From assembly GCF_004348665.1 (NCBI RefSeq), contig NZ_SMKM01000011.1, positions 1-49,979 on the forward strand: a DNA stretch of 49,979 nt, written 5' to 3'. This DNA comes from Actinomadura sp. GC306 (GTDB lineage Bacteria; Actinomycetota; Actinomycetes; Streptosporangiales; Streptosporangiaceae). The position numbers were made by a program, and so were the translations under genes. The notes under the pieces were generated by a model. The model had not been told where the DNA came from and made no database searches. It saw nothing but the letters and a program-made list of their open reading frames with translations. This document shows, in pieces, positions 27,091 to 35,664 of the stretch. Numbering within the stretch: position 1 is the first letter of the stretch; the number at the start of each line of letters is the position of its first letter.

Positions 27091-28116
27091 ATGACCTACG
27101 TGGCGGACAGTGAGCGGTACGAGCGGATCCCCTACCGGCGGTGCGGGCGCAGCGGGCTGCGGCTCCCGGCGATCTCGCTGGGGCTGTGGCACAACTTCGG
27201 CGACGACCGGCCGCTGGAGGTGCAGCGGGCCATCCTGCGGCGCGCGTTCGACCTCGGCGTCACGCACTTCGACCTGGCGAACAACTACGGGCCGCCGTAC
27301 GGCTCGGCGGAGCTCAACTTCGGCCGGGTCATGCGGGAGGACCTGCGGCCGTACCGGGACGAGCTGATCATCAGCACGAAGGCCGGCTACGACATGTGGC
27401 CCGGCCCGTACGGGGACTGGGGCTCGCGCAAGTACCTGCTGGCCAGCCTCGACCAGTCGCTGAGCCGGATGGGCCTGGACTACGTCGACATCTTCTACAG
27501 CCACCGCTTCGACCCGGAGACGCCGCTTGAGGAGACGATGGGCGCGCTGGACAGCGCCGTCCGGTCCGGGAAGGCGCTGTACGCGGGGATCTCGTCGTAC
27601 TCGGCCGAGCGCACCGCGCAGGCCGCGGCGATCCTGCGGGAGATGGGGACGCCGCTGCTGATCCACCAGCCGTCCTACTCGATGCTGAACCGGTGGATCG
27701 AGGGCGGGCTGCTCGGCACGCTCGAACGGGAGGGCGTCGGCTGCATCGCCTTCTCGCCCCTGGCGCAGGGGATGCTGACCGACAAGTACCTCGGCGGCGT
27801 GCCCGCGGGGTCGCGGGCCAGCAAGGGCACGTCGTTCTCGGCGGACCTGCTCACCGAGGAGAACGTCCGGCACGTCCGGACGCTGAACGAGATCGCCCGG
27901 GGACGCGGGCAGTCGCTCGCGCAGATGGCGCTGGCGTGGTCGCTGCGCGACGGCCGGGTCACCTCGTCGCTGATCGGCGCGAGCAGCGTCGGCCAGCTGG
28001 AGGAGAACCTCGCGGCGCTGGACCGGCTGGACTTCACCGAGGACGAGCTGGCAGCGATCGACCGGGACGCCGTCGACGCGGGCGTCAACATCTGGGCGGC
28101 CTCCAGCGCGGGCTGA
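27091..28116 (+). CDS. Aldo/keto reductase (YghZ/MgrA-like)
   Basis: A 341-residue TIM-barrel aldo/keto reductase of the Kv-beta/YghZ branch. The catalytic tetrad is visible: Asp in HFDLANNYGPPYGSAE, Tyr in the same segment, Lys in IISTKAGYD and His in FYSHRFDP; NADPH-binding residues follow in SLIGASSVGQLEEN. YghZ-type enzymes reduce methylglyoxal or L-glyceraldehyde 3-phosphate. The ATG is preceded by GATACT 6 bases upstream and no ribosome site, again suggesting a leaderless message. It lies 29 bases after the acyl-CoA ligase. Confidence 0.9.
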   Translation: MTYVADSERYERIPYRRCGRSGLRLPAISLGLWHNFGDDRPLEVQRAILRRAFDLGVTHFDLANNYGPPYGSAELNFGRVMREDLRPYRDELIISTKAGYDMWPGPYGDWGSRKYLLASLDQSLSRMGLDYVDIFYSHRFDPETPLEETMGALDSAVRSGKALYAGISSYSAERTAQAAAILREMGTPLLIHQPSYSMLNRWIEGGLLGTLEREGVGCIAFSPLAQGMLTDKYLGGVPAGSRASKGTSFSADLLTEENVRHVRTLNEIARGRGQSLAQMALAWSLRDGRVTSSLIGASSVGQLEENLAALDRLDFTEDELAAIDRDAVDAGVNIWAASSAG

Positions 28117-28157
28117 CCGCCGCGCATCGACCGGCCGCGACCGGGCACGAGCACCCC

Positions 28158-28529
28158 ATGGTTTCCTCTCCCGACCAGAACGACCCCCGCGAACAGGCAT
28201 CCGGCGGACAGGCTCCCGGCGGGCGGCCGCCCGGCGGGGACGGCGCGCCGGCGCCCGAGTGGAGCGACCCGGACTGGCGCGGCCCCGGCTCGCGGGGCCG
28301 CTACCGGCACGGGCAGCCGAGCGGGAGCGAGCCGCTCACCGCCCGCAGCCCGCTGCGGCTGCGGGCGATCCTGTCGGCGGTCGCGCTGGTCCTCGCGGTG
28401 GGCGGCGCGATCGGGTTCGCGGTGACCGCGGACGGCGACGGCATGTGGGCGGCCGCGGCCATCTGCGCGGTGGTCGCCGTCATCGCCGCCGTCGACCTGG
28501 TCGTGCTCGCCCGGCGGACCCGCACCTGA
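28158..28529 (+). CDS. Small two-helix membrane protein, DUF6343-like
   Basis: A 123-residue protein with a disordered Pro/Gly/Ser-rich N terminus of about 60 residues and two membrane helices (AILSAVALVLAVGGAIGFAV, MWAAAAICAVVAVIAAVDLV). The sequence EPLTARSPLRLRAIL before the first helix resembles DUF6343 proteins of streptomycetes. The function is unknown. It ends 7 bases from the convergent glycosyltransferase. Confidence 0.7.
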   Translation: MVSSPDQNDPREQASGGQAPGGRPPGGDGAPAPEWSDPDWRGPGSRGRYRHGQPSGSEPLTARSPLRLRAILSAVALVLAVGGAIGFAVTADGDGMWAAAAICAVVAVIAAVDLVVLARRTRT

Positions 28530-28536
28530 CGCGCCG

Positions 28537-29364
28537 TCAGTAGTCCGCGAGGCGGGCGCGCGCCGCCGCCACCGCCGGCGGGACGGGGCGGCGCGCGCCG
28601 GCCAGCGCGGGCAGGGCGCGGGCGGCGTCCGCGAGGCCCGCGCGGCCGTCCCGGGTGCCGAGCGCCGCGGCGGCGGCGCCGGCGACCGCCGGGAGCGGGC
28701 GGCGCAGCCAGGCGGTCAGCAGCCGGTTGCGCGCCTCCCTGCGGCGGCGCCCGGCCGGGTCGCGGCCCGCCGTGGACGGGTGGTGGTGGACGACCAGTTC
28801 GGGCACGTACGCCAGCCCCCACCCGGCGGCGGCCAGGTCCAGGGCGAGGAGTTCCTCCTCCCCGCCGAAGTGCAGCACCTCCGAGAAGCCGCCGGCGTCG
28901 AGGAACGCGTCCCGCCGGACGATGACCGAGCAGGCGAGGAAGCCGAGGATCGCCGGTCCGGGCAGCCCGTCCGGCCGGCCGAGCGGGGCGCGGGCCATCT
29001 CCGCCGAAACCGGCTCCAGCCGCTCCTCCTCGCCGACGAGGACGCGGGCGGCGAGCAGCGCCGTCCGCGGGTGCGCGTCCAGGATCTCCACGGCGCGGTC
29101 CAGGGCGCCGGGGGCCCACCAGGAGTCGTCGTCGGCGAACGCGACGTAGCGGGTCGAGGCGTGCCAGGCCGCGGTGGTGCGGGCGGCGGCGCCCAGGTTG
29201 CGCGGCAGCCGCAGCACCGCGGCGCCGGCCTCCTCGGCGACGGCGGCCGTGCCGTCGGCGGAGGCGTTGTCGGCGACGATCACCGGGGCGGTGTGCCGGG
29301 CGAGGCTGCGGCGCAGTTCCGGGGCGCGGTCGCGGGTCGCGACGACGACCGTGACGGCGGGCAT
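28537..29364 (-). CDS. Glycosyltransferase family 2, first paralogue
   Basis: A 275-residue GT-A glycosyltransferase. The nucleotide-binding start is VTVVVATRDRAPELRRSLAR, with VIVADNASADGTAAV and the metal-binding DxD-type motif ADDDSWW. The acceptor region contains GGEEELLALDLAAAGWGLAYV. It is clearly paralogous to the gene at 29378, matching it through the DDD, GGEEELL, WGL/WQL, VVHH and R-N-x-L-x-x-A/T-W-L-R-R-P-L-P segments. Its AGGAGG overlaps the stop of that gene, so the two are coupled. The donor and acceptor are not known; it is likely part of the adjoining glycan cluster. Confidence 0.87.
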   Translation of the reverse strand: MPAVTVVVATRDRAPELRRSLARHTAPVIVADNASADGTAAVAEEAGAAVLRLPRNLGAAARTTAAWHASTRYVAFADDDSWWAPGALDRAVEILDAHPRTALLAARVLVGEEERLEPVSAEMARAPLGRPDGLPGPAILGFLACSVIVRRDAFLDAGGFSEVLHFGGEEELLALDLAAAGWGLAYVPELVVHHHPSTAGRDPAGRRRREARNRLLTAWLRRPLPAVAGAAAAALGTRDGRAGLADAARALPALAGARRPVPPAVAAARARLADY

Positions 29365-29377
29365 CGGCGGCGTCCTC

Positions 29378-30265
29378 CTAGCTCACGTAGCGGCGGGCCC
29401 TGGACGCCCGCTGGGACGCCTCCAGGCTCCGGAGCCGCTCCTCGACGTCGGGGGGCAGCGGGCGGCGCTCGCGCGCGACCCAGGCCAGCCCCGCGGCGGC
29501 CTCGGCGAGCGCGGCGGCCGTGACGCGGTCGCGCGGCAGGGTGCGCAGCAGCCCGGCCGTGCGCCGCGCGGCGGCGGGCAGCGGGCGGCGCAGCCAGGTG
29601 AACCACAGCGTGTTGCGGATGCCGTGGCGGCGCCGCAGGTGCGGCTCGCGCAGCGGGGACGGCTCGTGGTGCACGACGACGTCCTCGGCGAAGCAGAGCT
29701 GCCAGCCCAGCGTCATCAGGTCGGCGCTGAGCAGCTCCTCCTCGCCGCCCAGCCACAGGCGCGGGGAGAACCCGCCGGCCTCGCGGAACGCCTCGGCCCT
29801 GACCATGGACGCCCCGGCGAGGAACGAGCCGAGGGCCGGGCCGGGCAGCCACGGCGGCCCGGGGACCGGCGAATGCCGCAGCTCCGGCACGATCGGGTCC
29901 TCGCGGCCGCCGGGGTCGACGAGGATCCGCCCGGTGACGACCGCGAGCCGCGGGTGGGCGTCGAGCAGGTCCGCGGCGCGCGACGGGGCGTCCGGCTCCC
30001 ACCAGGTGTCGTCGTCCCAGAACGCCACGTACGGAGTGCGGACGTGGTCGACGGCCAGATTCCGGGCGACGGCGCCGAGATTGCGCGGGGAACGGATCAG
30101 CTCCACCTCGGGGAATTCCGCCGCGACGGCGTCGGAAGCGCCGTCCCGCGACGCGTTGTCGACGACGATGACCGGGGGCGATTCCGTGATCTTCCGGGTG
30201 CGCGCGAGGGCGGCCAGCAGCGAATGCCGGCGGTCCCGGGTGATCATTACGACGGTGAAGCGCAT
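29378..30265 (-). CDS. Glycosyltransferase family 2, second paralogue
   Basis: A 295-residue GT2 enzyme beginning FTVVMITRDRRHSLLAALAR with VIVVDNASRDGASDA, the WDDDTWWEP metal motif, and GGEEELLSADLMTLGWQLCF. It shares its layout along the full length with the gene just downstream, so a tandem duplication is the simplest origin. ATG at 30265 begins the fold; the upstream frame extension was rejected. It is divergent from the carbamoyltransferase that starts the main glycan operon, with 224 bases between. Confidence 0.87.
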   Translation of the reverse strand: MRFTVVMITRDRRHSLLAALARTRKITESPPVIVVDNASRDGASDAVAAEFPEVELIRSPRNLGAVARNLAVDHVRTPYVAFWDDDTWWEPDAPSRAADLLDAHPRLAVVTGRILVDPGGREDPIVPELRHSPVPGPPWLPGPALGSFLAGASMVRAEAFREAGGFSPRLWLGGEEELLSADLMTLGWQLCFAEDVVVHHEPSPLREPHLRRRHGIRNTLWFTWLRRPLPAAARRTAGLLRTLPRDRVTAAALAEAAAGLAWVARERRPLPPDVEERLRSLEASQRASRARRYVS

Positions 30266-30370
30266 ATCGCCGCGGGTACCCCCGGGACCCGGATCTATGT
30301 GTGCTTCCCGCCCACTAGCTGCTACTTCGCCTGACAGCGACTTTCCGGACGGCAACGTTTAGAGCCCCAG

Positions 30371-30399
30371 TTATCGGCAATCTCGGAATCACCTATAGG
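30371..30399 (+). promoter_or_regulatory. Candidate promoter of the glycan operon
   Basis: In a relatively AT-rich part of the 224-base divergent gap, TTATCG (30371-30376) and TATAGG (30394-30399) are 17 bases apart, about 90 bases before the carbamoyltransferase ATG. The -35 match is poor, so this is tentative. Confidence 0.3.
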
Positions 30400-30489
30400 G
30401 GATTTGCTTCTCGATAGACCCGCCAAGCACCGGTGCCCACGACGACGTCACCGGTACACCACCGATTGCAGCGCCGAAACGGGGCTCAT

Positions 30490-32130
30490 ATGCGCGTGCT
30501 CGGAATCAATGCGATCTTTCATGACCCGGCGGCCGCACTGGTCGTCGACGGGGCCGTCGTCGCGGCGGCGGAGGAGGAGCGCTTCAGCCGCCGCAAGCAC
30601 GGCAAGCGGCCGGTGCCCTTCGCCGGCTGGGAACTGCCGGAGCAGGCCGCCCGCTGGTGCCTCGCCGAGGCCGGGCTGGAGCCCGGCGACCTCGACGCCG
30701 TCGCCTACTCCTACGACCCGGACCTCGTCGAGCCCGGGCTGGACGGGCACGACGTCCAGTGGGAGAGGCTGCGGACGCTGTACGCGCGGCGGGCGCCGAA
30801 CTTCCTGGCGACCGCGCTGCCGGGCCTCGACCCGGGGATCGTGCGGTACGTGCCGCACCACGTGGCGCACGCCGCGTCCGCCGCGCTCGCCGCGCCCGGC
30901 CCCGGCGACGGCGACGTCCTGGTCCTGGACGGCCGCGGCGAGTCGCACTCGCACCTCGCCGGGACCTACGAGGGCGGCGTCCTGAACCCGCTGCGCGCGC
31001 AGCGCCTCCCCCACTCGCTCGGCCTCATGTACGAGGACCTCACCCAGCACCTCGGCTTCCTGCGCTCCAGCGACGAGTACAAGGTCATGGCGCTGGCCTC
31101 CTACGGCGAGCCGCGCTTCCTGAACGAGCTGCGCGAGCACGTCCACGCCACCGGGGACGGCGGCTTCGCCGTCGCGGGCATCGACTGGGGCGCGCTGGCC
31201 AAGCCCCGCCCGCCGGACGGCGAGTGGACCCGCGACCACGCCGACCTCGCCGCGAGCGTCCAGGCCCGTCTCGAAGAGGTCCTGCTGGACCTGGCGTCCT
31301 GGCTGCACGGCCGCACCGGCTCCCGTCGGCTGATGCTCGCCGGCGGCGTCGCCCTCAACTGCGTCGCGAACTCGCGGCTCGCCGAGGCGGGGCCCTACGA
31401 CGACATCTGGGTGCAGCCCGCCGCGGGCGACGCCGGCACGGCGCTCGGCGCCGCGCTGCACGTCGCGCAGGCGGGCGGCGACCCGCCGTCGGCCATGCCC
31501 GGCGCCGATCTCGGGCGCCGGTGGGACGACCGGGAGATCGCGGCCTTCCTGGACACCGCCAGGATCCCGTACGAGCGTCCCGGCGACCTGGCCGCGGAGG
31601 TGGCCGGCGCCCTCGCCCGCAACGAGATCGTGGCGTGGTTCCAGGGGCGGTCCGAGTTCGGGCCGCGCGCGCTCGGCCACCGGTCGCTGCTCGCCCACCC
31701 GGGCCACGAGGAGAACCTGGAGCGGCTCAACGACGTGAAGGGCCGCGAGCAGTTCCGGCCGATCGCGCCGATGGTCGCGCTCGACCAGGCGGCGGAGGTC
31801 TTCGACGGGCCGCTGCCCAGCCCGTACATGCTGTTCGTCCAACGGGTGCGGCCCGGCTGGCGCGAGCGGATCCCCGCGGTCGTCCACGTGGACGGCACCG
31901 CCCGGATCCAGACGGTCGACGCCGCCGACGAGCCCCTTGTCGCGCGGCTGCTGGCGGAGTTCCGCGACCGGACCGGCCTGCCGGTGGTCGTCAACACGAG
32001 CCTGAACACCGCCGGGCGCCCCATGGTCGACGACCCGCGGGACGCGCTGGAGTGCTTCGGCTCCGCCCCGGTGGACCTGCTGGCCATCGGGCCGTTCGTC
32101 GTCCGCCGACGGGAGGTGCACGCCCGATGA
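30490..32130 (+). CDS. Carbamoyltransferase (NodU/CmcH/TobZ family)
   Basis: A 546-residue O-carbamoyltransferase. The N-terminal Kae1-like domain has LGINAIFHDPAAALVVDG and the metal-site motif HHVAHAASA, then VLVLDGRGES and MLAGGVALNCVANSRL; the C-terminal YrdC-unrelated domain has QGRSEFGPRALGHRSLLAHP and VVNTSLNTAGRPMVDDP. It moves a carbamoyl group from carbamoyl phosphate, via carbamoyl-AMP, to a hydroxyl of a sugar. First of ten plus-strand genes; its stop overlaps the next start. The acceptor is probably a sugar of the glycan made by this cluster. Confidence 0.93.
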   Translation: MRVLGINAIFHDPAAALVVDGAVVAAAEEERFSRRKHGKRPVPFAGWELPEQAARWCLAEAGLEPGDLDAVAYSYDPDLVEPGLDGHDVQWERLRTLYARRAPNFLATALPGLDPGIVRYVPHHVAHAASAALAAPGPGDGDVLVLDGRGESHSHLAGTYEGGVLNPLRAQRLPHSLGLMYEDLTQHLGFLRSSDEYKVMALASYGEPRFLNELREHVHATGDGGFAVAGIDWGALAKPRPPDGEWTRDHADLAASVQARLEEVLLDLASWLHGRTGSRRLMLAGGVALNCVANSRLAEAGPYDDIWVQPAAGDAGTALGAALHVAQAGGDPPSAMPGADLGRRWDDREIAAFLDTARIPYERPGDLAAEVAGALARNEIVAWFQGRSEFGPRALGHRSLLAHPGHEENLERLNDVKGREQFRPIAPMVALDQAAEVFDGPLPSPYMLFVQRVRPGWRERIPAVVHVDGTARIQTVDAADEPLVARLLAEFRDRTGLPVVVNTSLNTAGRPMVDDPRDALECFGSAPVDLLAIGPFVVRRREVHAR

Positions 32131-33665
32131 GCCGACCCGCCGACGGCATCACCGTCGTCATCCCGACGATCGGCCGGGAGAGCCTGCGCGGCACGCTGCG
32201 GGCGCTGCTCGCCGGGCTCGGCGGCGCGGCGCGGCCCGCGATCCGCGAGATCGTCGTCGTGGACGACCGTCCCGCGCCCGGAGCGCCGCTCCCCCTGCCC
32301 GCGGACATGCCGCCGGCCGGGCCGGAGGTCCGGGTGATCCGCTCGGGGGGCCGCGGGCCCGCCGCCGCCCGGAACGCGGGCTGGCGCGCCGCCGCGGCCG
32401 GGTGGGTCGCCTTCCTGGACGACGACGTCGTCCCCGCGCCGGACTGGCCCGCCGCCCTCGCCGCGGACCTCGCGGACCTGGCGCCCCAGGTGGGCGGCTC
32501 CCAGGGCCGCGTCACGGTCCCGCCGCCGGACGGCCGGGCCCCGACCGACTGGGAGCGCAACACCGCGGCCCTCGCGGACGCGGAGTGGATCACCGCCGAC
32601 ATGGCCTACCGCCGCGGCGTCCTCGCCGAGCTGGGCGGTTTCGACGAGCGGTTCCGCCGCGCCTACCGCGAGGACGCGGACCTGGCGCTGCGCGCCATGG
32701 ACGCCGGGCACGGGCTCGTCCTCGGCGAGCGGAGGGTGACCCACCCGGTCCGGCCCGCCGGCTTCTGGGCGTCGGTGCGGGCGCAGGCGGGCAACGCCGA
32801 CGACGTCCTCATGTGGCGGGTCCACGGCGGCTCGTGGCGCGAGCGCGCCGGCGAGGGCCGCGGCATGCTCCGCCGCCACGTCCTCACCACCGCCGCCGCC
32901 CTGGCCGCCGCCGGATCGCCCGCGGTGCTGCGCGGCCGCCGCGGCCGGGCCGCCGCGCTGGCCGCCGGAGGCGTCTGGGGCGCGCTGACCGCCGGGTTCG
33001 CCCACCGGCGGATCCGGCCTGGCCCGCGGACGCCCGGGGAGGTCGCGAAGATGCTGGTGACCAGCGCCGCCATCCCGCCCGCCGCGGTGTGGCACCGGGT
33101 GCGCGGCCTGGCCGTCCATCGCGGGGCACGGCCCTGGGGCGGGCCGCGGGTCGTGCTGTTCGACCGCGACGACACGCTCATCCGCGACGTCCCCTACAAC
33201 GGGGACCCGGAGCGGGTGGAGCCGATGCCGGGGGCGCGCCGCGCCCTGGACCGGCTGCGGCGGCACGGCGTGCTGATCGGCGTCGTGTCCAACCAGTCGG
33301 GCGTGGCGAAGGGCCTCATCACCGCCGGGGACGTCCGGCGCGTCAACGCGCGGGTCGAGCGGATCCTCGGCCGGTTCGACGTGTGGGAGTTCTGCCCGCA
33401 CGACGGCGGCGACGGCTGCGAGTGCCGCAAGCCGCGGCCGGCGATGATCGAGCGCGCGGCCCGGCGGCTCGGGGCGCGCCCGTCCGACTGCGCCGTCATC
33501 GGCGACATCGGCGGGGACGTCGAGGCCGCGGCCGCGGCCGGCGCGCGCGGCATCCTCGTCCCGACCCGCCGCACCCGCCCCGAAGAGGTGGCGAGCGCGG
33601 CCGAGACGGCGCCGACGCTCCGCGCGGCCGTCGATCTGGTCCTCGGCGGAAGGCGGCGCCGATGA
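32127..33665 (+). CDS. Fusion of GT2 glycosyltransferase and GmhB-like heptose bisphosphatase
   Basis: A 512-residue two-domain protein. Residues 1 to about 330 are a GT2 transferase (GITVVIPTIGRESLRGTLRA, VVVDDRP, AFLDDDVVPAPDW, YREDADLALRAMDAGH). From about 342 it is an HAD phosphatase of the histidinol/heptose-bisphosphatase group: FDRDDTL with the nucleophile Asp, SNQSGVAKG, the zinc-binding set in CPHDGGDGCECRKPRP, and IGDIGGDVEAA. GmhB removes the C7 phosphate from heptose 1,7-bisphosphate. With GmhA and HldE downstream this supplies the missing step. Four-base overlaps at both ends. Confidence 0.9.
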   Translation: MSRPADGITVVIPTIGRESLRGTLRALLAGLGGAARPAIREIVVVDDRPAPGAPLPLPADMPPAGPEVRVIRSGGRGPAAARNAGWRAAAAGWVAFLDDDVVPAPDWPAALAADLADLAPQVGGSQGRVTVPPPDGRAPTDWERNTAALADAEWITADMAYRRGVLAELGGFDERFRRAYREDADLALRAMDAGHGLVLGERRVTHPVRPAGFWASVRAQAGNADDVLMWRVHGGSWRERAGEGRGMLRRHVLTTAAALAAAGSPAVLRGRRGRAAALAAGGVWGALTAGFAHRRIRPGPRTPGEVAKMLVTSAAIPPAAVWHRVRGLAVHRGARPWGGPRVVLFDRDDTLIRDVPYNGDPERVEPMPGARRALDRLRRHGVLIGVVSNQSGVAKGLITAGDVRRVNARVERILGRFDVWEFCPHDGGDGCECRKPRPAMIERAARRLGARPSDCAVIGDIGGDVEAAAAAGARGILVPTRRTRPEEVASAAETAPTLRAAVDLVLGGRRRR

Positions 33666-34672
33666 AGGTCCTCGTCGCCCGCCAGGACAACATCGGCGAC
33701 GTGCTGCTCGCCGGCCCGGCCGTGCGGGCGGTCGCCGGACGCGCCGACGAGGTCGTGCTGCTGTGCGGCCCGCGCGGGCGCGCGGCCGCCGACCTGCTGC
33801 CCGGCGTCGACCGCGTCATCGAGTGGTGCGCGCCGTGGATCGACCCGGACCGGGTGCCGGTCGAGCGGGACGACATCGACGGCATCACCCGCCGGCTCCG
33901 CGGCTTCGACCGGGCGCTGATCCTGACCTCGTTCCACCAGTCGCCGCTGCCGCTGGCGCTGCTGCTGCGGCTGGCCGGGACGCCGTGGATCGGCGGCATC
34001 AGCGAGGACTACCCCGGGTCGCTGCTCGACCTGCGGCACCGCCCCGGCGAGGACATGCCCGAGCCGCTGCGGATGCTGTCGCTCGCGGAGGACGCCGGGT
34101 TCCCCGCCCCGGCCGACACCCGGCTGCGGGTGCGGGAGCCGCTCCCGGACACCGACCACCTCACCGGCGGCCCCGGGTACGTCGTCGTGCACCCGGGCAC
34201 GTCCGTGCCCGCGCGGGCCTGGCCGCCGGAGCGCTGCGCAGAGGCCGTCCGGCTGCTGCGCGCCGCGGGCCGCCGCGTCGTCGTCACCGGCCACGGGGAG
34301 GAGAAGGAGCTGACCGCGCTCGTCGCCGGCGAGGACGGCCTCGACCTCGGCGGCCGGACGTCGCTCGCCGAGCTGGCGTCGGTGCTGCGGGGCGCGTGCG
34401 CCGTGATCGCCGGCAACACCGGCCCCGCGCACCTCGCCGCGGCCGTCGGGACGCCGGTCGTGTCGCTGTTCGCGCCGACCGTGCCCGCGGCCCGGTGGGC
34501 GCCGTTCGGCGTCCCGATGGCGCTGCTCGGCGACCAGATGGCGCCGTGCAAGGACAGCCGCGCCCGCGAATGCCCGGTCGAGGGGCATCCCTGCCTGGCG
34601 TCGGTCCGCGCGGACGAGGCCGCCGCGGCCGTGGAGATCGTGGCCTCGGTCGAGGAGGTGCCCACCCGGTGA
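33662..34672 (+). CDS. GT9 heptosyltransferase-family glycosyltransferase, first copy
   Basis: A 336-residue GT-B enzyme of family 9: N-terminal VARQDNIGDVLLAGPAVRAV, central YVVVHPGTSVPARAWPPERC, and the donor-site region NTGPAHLAAAVGTPVVSLFA followed by PTVPAARWAPFG. GT9 enzymes transfer heptose from ADP-heptose to LPS core in Gram-negatives; with the heptose pathway encoded alongside, a heptosyltransferase role here is plausible. The usual DTGP is NTGP. The C-terminal CKDSRARECPVEGHPC segment has three cysteines often seen in actinobacterial GT9 proteins. Confidence 0.88.
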   Translation: MKVLVARQDNIGDVLLAGPAVRAVAGRADEVVLLCGPRGRAAADLLPGVDRVIEWCAPWIDPDRVPVERDDIDGITRRLRGFDRALILTSFHQSPLPLALLLRLAGTPWIGGISEDYPGSLLDLRHRPGEDMPEPLRMLSLAEDAGFPAPADTRLRVREPLPDTDHLTGGPGYVVVHPGTSVPARAWPPERCAEAVRLLRAAGRRVVVTGHGEEKELTALVAGEDGLDLGGRTSLAELASVLRGACAVIAGNTGPAHLAAAVGTPVVSLFAPTVPAARWAPFGVPMALLGDQMAPCKDSRARECPVEGHPCLASVRADEAAAAVEIVASVEEVPTR

Positions 34673-35664
34673 GAGTGCTGATGTGGCACGTGCACGGCTC
34701 TTGGGCGACGTCGTTCGTCCACGGGCCGCAGACCACGCTCGTCCCCGCGACCCCCGGCCGGGACGCCGACGGGAAGGGGCGGCCCGACACCTTCCACTGG
34801 CCCGGCCGCGCGGTCGAGGTCGCGCCGGAGCGGCTCCGCCACGAGGACGTCGACGTCGTCGTGCTGCAGCGGCCCCATGAGCTGCGGCTGGCCGAGGAGT
34901 GGCTGGGGCGCCGGCCCGGACGCGACGTCCCCGCCGTCTACGTCGAGCACGACACTCCCCGCCGGACCCCGTCCGACATCGGCATGCCCGAGGAGGTCGT
35001 GCCCGACAGCCGGCACTTCCTGCACGACCGCTCCGACATCCCGGTCGTCCACGTCACCCATTTCAACCGGCTGTTCTGGAACTGCGGGCGGGCACCGGTC
35101 AGGGTCATCGAGCACGGCGTCGTCGACCCCGGCCACCGGTACACCGGCGAGCTGCCGCGCGCGGGCGTGGTCGTCAACGACCCGCTGCGCCGCGGCCGCG
35201 TCGCCGGCACCGACCTGCTGCCCGAGCTCGCGGCGGCCGTCCCCCTCGACCTGTTCGGCATGAACGTGCGGGACGCCCCCGAACGGCTCGGGATCGCCCC
35301 CGAATCCCTCTGGACGTTCGAGGACCTGCCGCAGGCGCAGATGCACGAGCTGCTCGCCCGCCGCCGCGTCTACGTCCACCCCTACCGGTGGACCTCGCTC
35401 GGCCTCGCCCTGATCGAGGCCATGATGCTCGGCCTGCCGGTGGTGGCGCTCGCCACCACCGAGGCGGTCGAGGCGGTGCCGCCGGAGACCGGGGTGCTGT
35501 CCACGCGCGTCGCCGCACTCGCCGACGCCGCGCGCAGCCTGGCTGCCGACCCGCCGCGAGCCCGCCAGATGGGCAAGGAGGCGCGGGCCTACGCCGTCGA
35601 GCGGTACGGCCTGCCGCGGTTCCTGCGCGACTGGCGGCGAACTCTCCAGGAGGTAGCGCGATGA
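34669..35664 (+). CDS. GT-B (GT4-like) glycosyltransferase
   Basis: A 331-residue glycosyltransferase. The N-terminal half (VLMWHVHGSWATSFVHG, DVDVVVLQRPHEL, AVYVEHDTPRRTPSDIG) is unlike textbook GT4, but the C-terminal half has the nucleotide-sugar pattern: VYVHPYRWTSLGLALIEAMM and GLPVVALATTEAVEAVP, with the E-x7-E type region replaced by T-S-L-G-L-A-L-I-E. GTG at 34669 overlaps the preceding stop as GTGA. The sugar is unknown; it is bound to the operon by overlaps on both sides. Confidence 0.82.
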   Translation: MRVLMWHVHGSWATSFVHGPQTTLVPATPGRDADGKGRPDTFHWPGRAVEVAPERLRHEDVDVVVLQRPHELRLAEEWLGRRPGRDVPAVYVEHDTPRRTPSDIGMPEEVVPDSRHFLHDRSDIPVVHVTHFNRLFWNCGRAPVRVIEHGVVDPGHRYTGELPRAGVVVNDPLRRGRVAGTDLLPELAAAVPLDLFGMNVRDAPERLGIAPESLWTFEDLPQAQMHELLARRRVYVHPYRWTSLGLALIEAMMLGLPVVALATTEAVEAVPPETGVLSTRVAALADAARSLAADPPRARQMGKEARAYAVERYGLPRFLRDWRRTLQEVAR

